Part shown: piece after piece, positions 17,313 to 25,701 of the stretch
Layout of the letters: each line of letters begins with the position of its first letter
Position numbering within the stretch: the stretch's first letter is position 1
NCBI RefSeq assembly: GCF_000016505.1
Contig: NC_009706.1
Coordinates: forward strand, 1,488,001 to 1,552,000
Direction: 5' to 3'
DNA length: 64,000 nt
DNA from: Clostridium kluyveri DSM 555
GTDB taxonomy: Bacteria; Bacillota; Clostridia; Clostridiales; Clostridiaceae
Translations under genes and position numbers: made by a program
The notes under the pieces: model-generated
What the model was told of the DNA's origin: nothing
The model's database searches: none
The model's input: the letters and a program-made list of their open reading frames with translations, nothing else

Positions 17313-17735
17313 ATGCAGAGATTATTTCAACGTTTTTTTTCATTATACCGACCATTTGTAAGTAAGTTGAACGAGTTACTAGGTGAATATGGACTCACTC
17401 ACTCTTTATGGCAGGTTATTTTTTATTTAAAAACCAACGGATCCTCTTCTCTTGTAGATATTGCTAAATACTATAATATAGAAAAGCCTAGCATTACGAG
17501 AAGGGTTCACCATTTAGAAGAGAATTTGATTGTGAAAGCAGTATCAAGTAAAGATCGCCGTGAAAAAATTATTCATTTGACGGAATTAGGAGAAGAGCTT
17601 TATTGGGTATGCCGCAAAAAAATAACAGAATTAGAATACAATATTACGAAAGGCATTCCTGAAGATGAACAAATCACTACATTTGAAGTACTTGCCAAAA
17701 TACGAGAAAATATTACAAATGAAAAGGAGAAATAA
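17313..17735 (+). CDS. MarR-family regulator of the adjacent MFS exporter
   Basis: 140 aa. Winged helix: LVDIAKYYNIEKPSITRRVHHLEENLIVKAV is the helix-turn-helix, SKDRREKIIHLTELG the wing with the conserved DRR. It is the first gene of a two-gene operon; the MFS start lies 2 bp after its stop. Two palindromes at the promoter suggest it represses itself and the exporter until an effector binds. Arg codons CGT/CGC/CGA are frequent here and in the MFS gene, unlike the flanking core genes. ATG 17313 after AGGAGGGAG. Confidence 0.9.
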   Translation: MQRLFQRFFSLYRPFVSKLNELLGEYGLTHSLWQVIFYLKTNGSSSLVDIAKYYNIEKPSITRRVHHLEENLIVKAVSSKDRREKIIHLTELGEELYWVCRKKITELEYNITKGIPEDEQITTFEVLAKIRENITNEKEK

Positions 17736-17737
17736 AA

Positions 17738-18901
17738 ATGAACAACCCTAAATTGTGGACCAAGAATTTCTTGATTATTTCCACTGCGAACTTTTTTCTT
17801 TATTTTACATATTATTTATTGATGGTAACTATCACAATATTTGCAACGGAAAAATTTCATGCTTCACCCAGTCAAGCAGGGTTGGCCTCCGGTATATTTG
17901 TCATAGGAATACTTATAGCACGTATCTTTTCTGGACGATATATTGACCAAGTTGGGTGGAAGAAAATGCTTTATATTGGATTTACTTTCTTTTTAATTAC
18001 TACATGCTTATATATTTTAGTAAACAATATGTATTTTCTTTTGATTAATCGTTTCTTAAATGGTGCTGCAATGGGAATTGCTTCAACAGCCACAGGAACA
18101 ATTGTGGCAAAAGTTATTCCAAATGAGCGTCGAGGGGAAGGTACCGGGTATTATACATTAAGTCTTACTATTGCTGCGTCAATTGGACCTTTTTTAGGAA
18201 TGTTTATAACTGGACATGCAAGCTTTTACATGAATTTTATTGTTTGTATTATTCTCTTAGTCTTTAGTTTTATTGCTGTATTTTTTGTAAAGGTTCCAAG
18301 ATTGGAATTTAAAAAAGAACAATTAGAACAGAGGAAAGGTTTTTCCTTGCATAATTTCTTTGAAATCAAAGCTATTCCAATTTCAATCGTTGCTACCATA
18401 ATTGCTCTTGGTTATTCTAGTATTCTCATTTTTATTACTTCCTATACCAAGGAAGTTAATTTAGTTGATGTTGGCAGTCTTTTTTTTGTTGTTTATGCAA
18501 TATTCGTTTTGGTTTCAAGACCTTTTACTGGTCGATGGTTTGATAAAAAAGGTGAAAATTTTGTTATGTATCCAGCCATATTGTTGTTTGCCACAGCTTT
18601 GTTTATTCTTAGTCAAACTCATAAAGGTTTCTCGCTTTTATCAGCTGGAGCTTTATTTGGTCTTGGATACGGTACCACTTCCTCCAGTGTTCAAGCAATT
18701 GCAGTGAAAGTTTCACCAAAGCATCGTATAGGATTAGCAACTTCCACTAATTTTATCTTTCAAGATTTAGGCATAGGTATTGGACCATTTATTTTAGGTT
18801 ATTTTGTTCCATTAATAGATTATCGTGGATTATATATGATGATGGCAGTAATAGAGTTCATTTGTATTTTCTTATATTATTTTCTGCATGGTAAGAAATA
18901 A
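17738..18901 (+). CDS. MFS transporter, probable drug or metabolite exporter
   Basis: 387 aa, twelve membrane segments. The loop 2-3 motif of the major facilitator superfamily is present as GRYIDQVGWKKML, and again after helix 8 as GRWFDKKGENFVM; helix 5 carries SLTIAASIGPFLGMF, the motif C-like antiporter region typical of exporters. It closely follows marR and shares its promoter. Substrate unknown; regulator pairing suggests efflux of a toxic compound. Start ATG 17738 after AAGGAG, which lies inside the marR end. Confidence 0.88.
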   Translation: MNNPKLWTKNFLIISTANFFLYFTYYLLMVTITIFATEKFHASPSQAGLASGIFVIGILIARIFSGRYIDQVGWKKMLYIGFTFFLITTCLYILVNNMYFLLINRFLNGAAMGIASTATGTIVAKVIPNERRGEGTGYYTLSLTIAASIGPFLGMFITGHASFYMNFIVCIILLVFSFIAVFFVKVPRLEFKKEQLEQRKGFSLHNFFEIKAIPISIVATIIALGYSSILIFITSYTKEVNLVDVGSLFFVVYAIFVLVSRPFTGRWFDKKGENFVMYPAILLFATALFILSQTHKGFSLLSAGALFGLGYGTTSSSVQAIAVKVSPKHRIGLATSTNFIFQDLGIGIGPFILGYFVPLIDYRGLYMMMAVIEFICIFLYYFLHGKK

Positions 18902-19003
18902 ATGTATAGAAATGAAGATGCTAAATCAACGATATGTTAATAAATATATTATTAGATCATATTATAGTGTTTAATATGTTTATTAAATTTGACTAATATA
19001 TAG

Positions 19004-19048
19004 GTCCAGTTTTATATATTTTAATGTTAAAGATATATAAAACTGGAC
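19004..19048. repeat. 16-bp perfect inverted repeat between MFS and secreted-protein genes
   Basis: GTCCAGTTTTATATAT (19004-19019) and ATATATAAAACTGGAC (19033-19048), 13-bp loop. It lies between convergent genes and could act as a terminator, but it lacks T-runs; function uncertain. Confidence 0.6.
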
Positions 19049-19142
19049 TATTAGCAAAGTTAATGTTAAAAATTGATACATATTATTTTATTAATCTAAT
19101 GTTTTTGATATATAAATCATTTACTAATTCACCCAAAGAGTC

Positions 19143-19637
19143 TTATTTTCCACGATTATGTCCGGAGCCATTGGGTGATCCGCCGTTGTGTCCGGAGCCA
19201 TTAGGTGATCCACCGTTATGTCCAGCTCCATTATGGGATCCGCCGTTGTGCCCAAGATTATTAGGTGGTGATGGTAATTCCCAATTGGTACCCCAGGCAG
19301 TAAATACATTTAATATTGAGTATTCTTGGCTTTGGGTTATAGTACCTGCTGCTACTAAAGCATCTAGCTGACCCTTAAAAGTTGATCTTGTTGTTATTTG
19401 ACCACTATAATATAAATTTAGTACTATTGTTTCTTGGCTTTGAGTTATGACACCTGCTGCTACTAAGGAATCTAATTTAGTTTGGAAATTTGCAAAAGTG
19501 TAGTTATAGTTATAGACTATAGGTTGTACACCATTATTGATAGGGTGCGCGCTAACTGTTGTTCCAATTCCTGTATTCAGTAACAATGGTGCTGTAAGCA
19601 TTACAGCTGAAATTAATTTGTACTTTGTTCTTGACAT
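19143..19637 (-). CDS. Secreted repeat protein with Gly/His/Asn tail
   Basis: 164 aa; ATG 19637 follows GGAGGC at 6 bp. Signal peptide 1-30 ending TTVSA. The mature part has two ~32-residue repeats of the form F-x-x-x-LD-x-LVAAG-x-ITQSQE-x-x-x-LN (about 50-81 and 83-116), each a likely helical hairpin, as in other clostridial secreted proteins with 'LVAAGTITQ' units. The tail is three-plus copies of the decamer GHNGGSPNGS-like unit, rich in His and Gly, which could bind metal or be an unstructured surface tail. No sorting motif or membrane anchor seen. Its signal peptide matches the 16852 protein. Function unknown. Confidence 0.72.
   Translation of the reverse strand: MSRTKYKLISAVMLTAPLLLNTGIGTTVSAHPINNGVQPIVYNYNYTFANFQTKLDSLVAAGVITQSQETIVLNLYYSGQITTRSTFKGQLDALVAAGTITQSQEYSILNVFTAWGTNWELPSPPNNLGHNGGSHNGAGHNGGSPNGSGHNGGSPNGSGHNRGK
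19159..19248 (-). repeat. 30-bp tandem repeat, three copies, coding
   Basis: Units 19159-19188, 19189-19218 and 19219-19248, differing by a few bases each, encode the Gly/His/Asn decapeptides of the secreted protein. Copy number could vary by slippage. Confidence 0.8.
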
Positions 19638-20349
19638 TTTTATTGCCTCCTAAATTTTTTATTATTATAGTACCTTTAAGTGGTTTTCACTTAAATTCCT
19701 TTTCAAATAAAATTTTAATTAAGGATTATGACAACTGTATTGCGATACGGTGTGAAACTCATGTAATTTGTCCTTTAATTTCACAATAAATAACCAAATT
19801 TGTGAAAAATAGAAATATACTAAGTTTTATGTATGAAAATTATGTGATACTGGCTTATAAAATTAATATATTTACTAATTTTTATAGATATTATAATGGT
19901 TAAGTTCTTTGGTGTCCTATATAAGTTGATTATATAAAAAATTAACTGAAAAGATTACGTCTATAAATATAATGATATATTATATTATTTCAAGATATAT
20001 AAATAAGTGTAATTATTTTAAAAATATTACACAATAACTATACAAAAGATATATTTTGTATAGTTATTGTAATATATTTTTGAAAAAAATGCAAACATTT
20101 CATAATACACTATATATTAAGTTTGGATATCAATTTTTTAATTGTATATTGTGTAATTATTATACAATTATTATAAAAAATATATTATTATATTTAATTA
20201 AACGGCATATGCGCAGACATAATAATACAAAATATATCTTTTGTTTTAATAAGTATGTACTAATTATTTTTTGTTTAGTTTTTATATTTTATGCAGTCAT
20301 ATAATTGATTGATAAACTATTATATTAGATTATAATTGGAGGTAATGTT
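19638..20349. other. 712-bp AT-rich gap with several inverted repeats
   Basis: No convincing gene. Seen: leader hairpin TTTAAGTG / CACTTAAA (19675-19695) just upstream of the secreted repeat protein; TTTCACA / TGTGAAA dyad near 19780-19805; the 17-bp perfect hairpin at 20031-20070, part of which recurs inverted at 20226-20244. An 82-codon ORF at 20056-20304 lacks a ribosome binding site and its composition is that of AT-rich noncoding DNA. Confidence 0.6.
20031..20070. repeat. 17-bp perfect inverted repeat
   Basis: ACAATAACTATACAAAA (20031-20047) and TTTTGTATAGTTATTGT (20054-20070), 6-bp loop. The central ~19 bp occurs again inverted at 20226-20244 (ACAAAATATATCTTTTGT). No T-run suited to a terminator; possible protein-binding or recombination site upstream of the kinase gene. 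Confidence 0.6.
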
Positions 20350-21663
20350 ATGAATACCCTTAAAAAAACTAACGATATTGAGCAAGATGAAATAATAAAG
20401 TTACATAAATATCAGTTAGAGGATATAATTCAAAATCTACCTGATGCCTTTTTTGTCTACAATAAAGAAGGCTATATTGTACTATTAAATGCTATGGCAC
20501 GTAAACTATACCCTCAATTAAATGCTCAAAAGACAATAGAAGAAGCTCATAGTTGTCTTCAATATTATGATTTAGATAATAATATTATACTTCCAGATAA
20601 TTTTCCAACAAGGCGAGCATTCAAAGGTAAAAAAGTAAAGAATGAAAGAGTAGTTATTAAACGATGCCATAAAATTCAAATTATAGAGGTTAATGCTACT
20701 CCTATTTTTGATGAAGAAAATAATCTGGTTTATGTGGTGGCGTCTCATCATGATGTTTCAGAATTGATAAAGAATCAGGAAGAAATTAAAGCTCAACAAG
20801 AAAAATTATTAAATGCAGAGAAATCCAGAAATGAAATTCTCGAAGAAGCAATAAAGTCAAAAGAAGAATTCTTCTATCTTATGACCCATGAGTTCAAAAC
20901 TCCTATATCAGTTATAAATTTAGCTCTGCAAGCAATTGATTTAATGTATAAAAAAGAAATAACGGAAAAGGTTAATAAATATTTAAATACTATTAAGCAA
21001 AATGTTAACAGGCAGCTTCGTCTGGTCAATAATTTACTTGATATCGCTCGTATCGATTCAGGCCACTTAAAAATGAATAAAAGCTGTTTTAGCATTATTC
21101 ATGTTATTGAGGCAATTGTAAATTCAGTTCAATTATATGCAAAACAAAAAAATGTGATATTAAAATTTAATACTAATTTATCAAAGAAGAATATTTATTC
21201 TGATGAAGAGAAGCTGGAACGCATTTTGCTTAATCTATTATCTAATGCTTTAAAGTTTACTCCAAGTGGAAAATCGATTATTGTAACTCTTTCTACAAAG
21301 AAATATAAAAATGGAGAAATGATTTCTATAAGTGTACAAGATGAGGGGATGGGAATACCTTTAGATAAACAAAAAACTATTTTTGAACGTTTTGGCCAGG
21401 TAGATAGCAGTTTGTCAGATCAAGCTGAGGGTACTGGTCTAGGGCTGCATCTTGTCAAACTTCTTGTTAACTCTCTTGATGGTGAGATATTATTAAATAG
21501 TACAGTTGGTGAAGGCAGTATTTTTACAGTATTACTTCCTTCAAGTAAATCTGAAATTTATTACGAGAAGACTGTATCTAACGAAGTTAGTAACCAGCTT
21601 TTTAGTAGTGATAATCGAATTATCCAATCTACTGCAGTTGAATTTTCAGATATATATTTTTAG
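20350..21663 (+). CDS. Orphan PAS-domain sensor histidine kinase, soluble
   Basis: 437 aa, no membrane segment. PAS domain at ~20-130 (NLPDAFFVYNKEGYIVLLNAMARKLY), a coiled-coil linker (~135-175), HisKA with the phospho-acceptor in MTHEFKTPIS (~185), then HATPase: N box NLLSNALKFTPSG, G1 QDEGMGIP, G2 GTGLGLHLVKLLV. No response regulator is adjacent. Soluble orphan PAS kinases in clostridia often phosphorylate Spo0A directly, so this is a candidate sporulation kinase; that is inference. ATG 20350 after GGAGGT. The H box has FKTP in place of the usual LRTP. Confidence 0.85.
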   Translation: MNTLKKTNDIEQDEIIKLHKYQLEDIIQNLPDAFFVYNKEGYIVLLNAMARKLYPQLNAQKTIEEAHSCLQYYDLDNNIILPDNFPTRRAFKGKKVKNERVVIKRCHKIQIIEVNATPIFDEENNLVYVVASHHDVSELIKNQEEIKAQQEKLLNAEKSRNEILEEAIKSKEEFFYLMTHEFKTPISVINLALQAIDLMYKKEITEKVNKYLNTIKQNVNRQLRLVNNLLDIARIDSGHLKMNKSCFSIIHVIEAIVNSVQLYAKQKNVILKFNTNLSKKNIYSDEEKLERILLNLLSNALKFTPSGKSIIVTLSTKKYKNGEMISISVQDEGMGIPLDKQKTIFERFGQVDSSLSDQAEGTGLGLHLVKLLVNSLDGEILLNSTVGEGSIFTVLLPSSKSEIYYEKTVSNEVSNQLFSSDNRIIQSTAVEFSDIYF

Positions 21664-21740
21664 TCCTCAATTGTAAATTGAATTGAAGTAAGAACTTAAC
21701 ATATTATAGGTAAATATAATTTTGATGAGGAGAGATTGTA

Positions 21741-21800
21741 ATGGAAAGAATAAAAAGTCTTTTAGTGGAAAATAATTTTGAATTGGGAAACATAAAATGA
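21741..21800 (+). CDS. Possible 19-codon peptide
   Basis: ATG 21741 is preceded by GAGGAGAG at 8 bp and runs 19 codons (MERIKSLLVENNFELGNIK). No family. It may be a chance ORF or a remnant 5' end of a lost gene; it stands between the kinase and the terminator at 21848. Confidence 0.25.
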   Translation: MERIKSLLVENNFELGNIK

Positions 21801-21847
21801 AACACATGCACACACTGCCAAGAGAACTTATTTAAATAAAGTTTGTA

Positions 21848-21883
21848 CTGAAGGAATTATTTTTTAATTTACAATTCCTTCAG
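21848..21883. terminator. Bidirectional terminator
   Basis: 11-bp stem CTGAAGGAATT (21848-21858) / AATTCCTTCAG (21873-21883) between the histidine kinase region and convergent pncB. Confidence 0.8.
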
Positions 21884-21896
21884 TTATTTAATAATA

Positions 21897-23378
21897 TTAT
21901 TCCTCGTAAGTAGCAGAATACTTATGGAGTAACTGTTGTTTTAAATTCCATAGATTTTGAGATAAATCCACATAGTAATGATGAGGATTTTCAAATCTTA
22001 ATACTTCAGGCCAGAATTTAGTTATTTCTTCTTGTGCTTTATTTCTTATATCCATTACATCTGGACTTTCATATACAAGTTTTCCTTTATCGAATATTTT
22101 TACTAATAATTCTTTTGCATAGTAATTTTTTAACCTTTTCTTTTTCCAGGTAAAAGTAGGATCAAATAATTCTATAGGTTCACCTATATTGATATTTTCA
22201 TTACTTAAGGCGATTAAGTCTCCTACGGCTTTATCTTCTTTTTTACTAAAAATTCTATATATCTTTTTAAAACCAGGGTTAGTTATCTTTTCTTCATTTT
22301 CACTTATCTTTATTTTAGGTATTATGTTTTTATCTTCACCTTCTACGGCAACCAATTTATATACTCCACCAAATACAGGCTCTGATTTTGCAGTTATTAA
22401 TCTTTCACCTACCCCAAAAGAATCAATACAAGCACCTTGGCTTAAAACATCTCTTATAATAAATTCATCTAGAGAGTTTGAGATGACGATATCCACATCT
22501 TCAAGACCCGCTTCATCCAATATTTTTCTGCATTTTTTAGTTAAATAGGTTATGTCTCCACTGTCTATCCTTATGCCTTTAGGTTTGTATCCATTTGGAA
22601 TTAAAATTTCTTTGAAAACCTTTATAGCATTGGGCAGACCGGATTTTAACACATTATATGTATCTATTAAGAGTATACAGTTATCCGGATATACCTTTGC
22701 CCAAGCCTGAAAGGATTCATATTCAGAAGGAAATAGCTGTATCCAGCTGTGGGCCATAGTACCTACTGCAGGTATGCCAAACATCTGCTCTGCTATAGTA
22801 CAAGCAGTAGAACTACATCCTCCTATTACTGCGGCTCTTGCACCATATACAGCACCGTCATAACCCTGGGCACGTCTTGAGCCAAATTCCATTACAGGTT
22901 TGCCAGAAGCTGCTTTACAAATTCTGCTTGCCTTTGTCGCAATTAGAGTCTGATGGTTTATAGTTAAAAGTATCATGGTTTCAATAAACTGAGCTTGAAT
23001 AGCAGGACCTCTTACAGTTAGCAGGGGTTCATTTGGGAATACAGGGGTACCTTCTGGTATTGCCCACACATCACAACAGAATTCAAAATTTTCTAAATAA
23101 TTTAAAAAGTTTTCTGAAAATTGTTTTTTGCTTCGCAGATACTCTATATCGTCTTTTGTAAATTTCAAATTGGACAGATATTCAATCACCTGCTGGACAC
23201 CTGCCATAATGCAGTATCCTCCTCCGTCTGGAACACTTCTAAAAAACATGTCAAAATAGGCAATTTTAGTACCTATATTATTTTCGAAATACCCATTGTT
23301 CATGGTAAACTCATAAAAATCTACCAGCATAGTAAGATTCCTTCCGTTTCTTACGTCGAAGTTCTTTGCGTTCTCCAT
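21897..23378 (-). CDS. pncB: Nicotinate phosphoribosyltransferase
   Basis: Makes nicotinate mononucleotide from nicotinate and PRPP, with ATP hydrolysis, in NAD salvage. 493 aa. Seen: NLTMLVDFYEFTMNNGYF at the start, EFGSRRAQGYDGAVYGARAA with substrate-contact residues, VGTMAHSWIQLF (the catalytic histidine region), LLIDTYN, and GIRIDSGDITYL for phosphate binding. This longer version is the Firmicute type. ATG 23378 after AGAGGAG. A CACAATTGTG palindrome lies 34 bp upstream. No other NAD gene is adjacent; an isochorismatase-family protein that might be a nicotinamidase sits at 35.5 kb. Confidence 0.95.
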   Translation of the reverse strand: MENAKNFDVRNGRNLTMLVDFYEFTMNNGYFENNIGTKIAYFDMFFRSVPDGGGYCIMAGVQQVIEYLSNLKFTKDDIEYLRSKKQFSENFLNYLENFEFCCDVWAIPEGTPVFPNEPLLTVRGPAIQAQFIETMILLTINHQTLIATKASRICKAASGKPVMEFGSRRAQGYDGAVYGARAAVIGGCSSTACTIAEQMFGIPAVGTMAHSWIQLFPSEYESFQAWAKVYPDNCILLIDTYNVLKSGLPNAIKVFKEILIPNGYKPKGIRIDSGDITYLTKKCRKILDEAGLEDVDIVISNSLDEFIIRDVLSQGACIDSFGVGERLITAKSEPVFGGVYKLVAVEGEDKNIIPKIKISENEEKITNPGFKKIYRIFSKKEDKAVGDLIALSNENINIGEPIELFDPTFTWKKKRLKNYYAKELLVKIFDKGKLVYESPDVMDIRNKAQEEITKFWPEVLRFENPHHYYVDLSQNLWNLKQQLLHKYSATYEE

Positions 23379-23411
23379 AATAAAAATCTCCTCTATTTAT
23401 GTTTTAATTCA

Positions 23412-23421
23412 CACAATTGTG
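23412..23421. promoter_or_regulatory. Perfect palindrome upstream of pncB
   Basis: CACAATTGTG, 34 bp before the pncB start codon and flanked by further partial symmetry (TCACA/TGTGA). Position is right for an operator. Regulator unknown; NiaR would be the natural candidate, but I cannot confirm its consensus. Confidence 0.35.
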
Positions 23422-23518
23422 ACAAAAATTAAGTATATATAAACATTGTAATACTTAAAAGAAAATATTACAAGACTGGAGTTTAACACCCTATTGAGTA
23501 GGTTTAGGAGATTTTAAT

Positions 23519-25531
23519 ATGATAAATAATTTAGATGTAAATCAAATAAAGGCAGTTAATACAAATTTTAAAAATGTAGTAATTTGTGCCCCTCCGGGTT
23601 CTGGCAAAACTACAGTTATTATAAATAGGATAAATTATTTAATAACCCAAAAAAATATAAAACCTAAAAATATAGTGGTAATAACCTTTACCAGGGCTTC
23701 TGCCCTTGATATGAAATACAGATATCTTTCAATTATGAATAAGAATCCACTACCTTTTTTTGGTACTTTTCATTCTCTATTTTATAATATATTGAAAAGA
23801 TATAAAGGGGAAATAAACATGGTGGAATCTTCCAAAGCCTATAGTTTGATTAGCTCTGTACTTATGCGTTATATAGGATTTGTAGAAGAAGAAAAAGTAA
23901 AAGAAGTCTTAAATGATATATCACTTTTTAGAAGTAGTAGTAAAAGCATGGAATATTTCAACAGTAAAATTGATAAAACTGTGTTTATATATTGTATTGG
24001 AGAATACGAAAAATATAAGTCTAAAAATAATTTAATGGATTTTGACGATTTGCAGCTGGAGGTAAAAAATATTTTAGAAACAGATAAAAATATACTTAAA
24101 TATTATAGTAATTTATTTACATACATACTGGTAGATGAATTTCAAGATTGTGACAGACTTCAAATAGATATTTTAAAATTAATTGGTAAAAATAGTTCCG
24201 TATTTGCAGTGGGAGATGAAGACCAGTGTATATATGGCTTTAGAGGATCTCATCCCATATGTATGGTGGATTTCAACAGGTATTTTGAAGAAGGTCAAAA
24301 ATTGTTCTTAAAGAAAAATTACAGAAGCGTATATAATGTAGTTAAAATGTCTCAAAATTTAATATGTAATAATAAAAATAGAAATTTAAAATGTGTTGAA
24401 AGCAGTAGAATGAACAGAGGAAATATTAATTTTAAAATTTTTGAAAGTGAGAAGGAACAGGCCTGTTATTTAGCCCATATTATAAAACAAATTATAGAGG
24501 CAGGAAAATGCAGATGCAGGGATATAGCCCTTTTGTACCGTACTAATATAGAGTGTGTCAATATAATAGACAGCTTATTAAAAAATGATATAAAATTTAA
24601 ATTTTTGCATGGAAAGTATAATTTTTATAGTCATTTTATTTGCAAGGATTTAATATGTTATTTTAAGCTAGCCCTGGATATGTGCGATAAAGAAAGTTTT
24701 ATAAGTATAGTAAATAAGCCTTTTAGATACATAGGAAAAATAAATATAGAAAAAGTCAGAAATAATAGAGTGAAGGAAAATTGTTTTGAGATTTTAAAAA
24801 ATATAGAAGGAATACCTGTTTTTCAGATTAAAGCCATAGATAAGCTTCAAAGAAATATAAAAAAATTGAGAAAGATAAAACCTAAAGAAAGGGTAAAATT
24901 TATATTGGATAAATTGGAATATAAAGATTATCTACATAAACATTGTGAAAAATTAGCTTCTAATATGGAAGAGTACTATTATGTTATAGAGCAATTCAAA
25001 CAAATATGTGAAGACTTCACTAGTATTTATGAATTTTTAAAACATGTTGAAACTGCAGAAGAATTTTTGCATAAAAATTTACAGGAGGAAGATGCAGTTA
25101 TATTAAGTACTCTCCACGGAGTAAAGGGGATGGAGTTTAAAAATGTATTTATAATAAACTGTAATGAGGGGTCAATTCCACACTCAAATAGTATTTTAAA
25201 TAATTTGGAAGAGGAAAGGCGACTTTTTTATGTAGGAATTACCAGGGCCATAGATAATTTATATTTATGCTCTACAAGTACCATAAAAGGCAGGGCAGTG
25301 GAAGTATCCAGATTCATAAGGGAATGTAACCTGGCTGATTTGGAAGGGGTTAATTCACTGTTCAATCTTAAAATAGGAGATTTGGTGGTTCATAAAGTTT
25401 TCGGCCAGGGAAAAGTAACTGAGAGAGAAGATAAAAGGGTAAGCATATTATTTTCAGACAATATTGAAAGAAGCTTTTGTAGTTCGGTGCTTTATAGTGG
25501 ACAGTTAAGTCAAAGGGGAGGTGCTTTATAA
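23519..25531 (+). CDS. UvrD/Rep-type superfamily I DNA helicase
   Basis: 670 aa ATP-dependent 3'-5' helicase. Motif I APPGSGKTT (~24-32), Ia TFTRASA, II LVDEFQDCD (~205), III VGDEDQCIYGFRGS, IV KNYRS, V STLHGVKGMEFKNVF, VI VGITRAIDNLYL. The C-terminal ~50 residues (LKIGDLVVHKVFGQGKVTE) form a small beta domain like the tail of PcrA that contacts RNA polymerase. It is shorter than PcrA (~740), so it is probably a second UvrD-family protein rather than the essential one. ATG 23519 after TAGGAG. Confidence 0.9.
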   Translation: MINNLDVNQIKAVNTNFKNVVICAPPGSGKTTVIINRINYLITQKNIKPKNIVVITFTRASALDMKYRYLSIMNKNPLPFFGTFHSLFYNILKRYKGEINMVESSKAYSLISSVLMRYIGFVEEEKVKEVLNDISLFRSSSKSMEYFNSKIDKTVFIYCIGEYEKYKSKNNLMDFDDLQLEVKNILETDKNILKYYSNLFTYILVDEFQDCDRLQIDILKLIGKNSSVFAVGDEDQCIYGFRGSHPICMVDFNRYFEEGQKLFLKKNYRSVYNVVKMSQNLICNNKNRNLKCVESSRMNRGNINFKIFESEKEQACYLAHIIKQIIEAGKCRCRDIALLYRTNIECVNIIDSLLKNDIKFKFLHGKYNFYSHFICKDLICYFKLALDMCDKESFISIVNKPFRYIGKINIEKVRNNRVKENCFEILKNIEGIPVFQIKAIDKLQRNIKKLRKIKPKERVKFILDKLEYKDYLHKHCEKLASNMEEYYYVIEQFKQICEDFTSIYEFLKHVETAEEFLHKNLQEEDAVILSTLHGVKGMEFKNVFIINCNEGSIPHSNSILNNLEEERRLFYVGITRAIDNLYLCSTSTIKGRAVEVSRFIRECNLADLEGVNSLFNLKIGDLVVHKVFGQGKVTEREDKRVSILFSDNIERSFCSSVLYSGQLSQRGGAL

Positions 25532-25701
25532 CAAATGAAATTTCTATGACATTGTTGTGTTAAGAGGATATATCCACCTTGCTTTTAATTGTATGTCTTA
25601 ATGCAATCTTAATACTATAGTGGATATCGTAATGCTATATTGATTTTTACTATGCTACAATTAAAATAAAAAATAATTTTTGTATAAAGAGGTGCTTTTT
25701 A

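Noticed and set aside
19159-19248. CRISPR-like 30-bp repeats
   Set aside because: Units are directly adjacent without spacers and encode a decapeptide repeat in frame.
20056-20304. 82-codon ORF rich in Tyr, Ile, Asn and Cys
   Set aside because: No ribosome binding site, overlaps a perfect hairpin, amino-acid mix typical of translated AT-rich noncoding DNA.
22189-22548. 119-codon + strand ORF inside pncB
   Set aside because: Antisense of a well-identified gene with no start signal.
25532-25701. c-di-AMP (ydaO) riboswitch before kdpD
   Set aside because: None of the conserved blocks of that class is seen; only imperfect GATAT..CCAC repeats.
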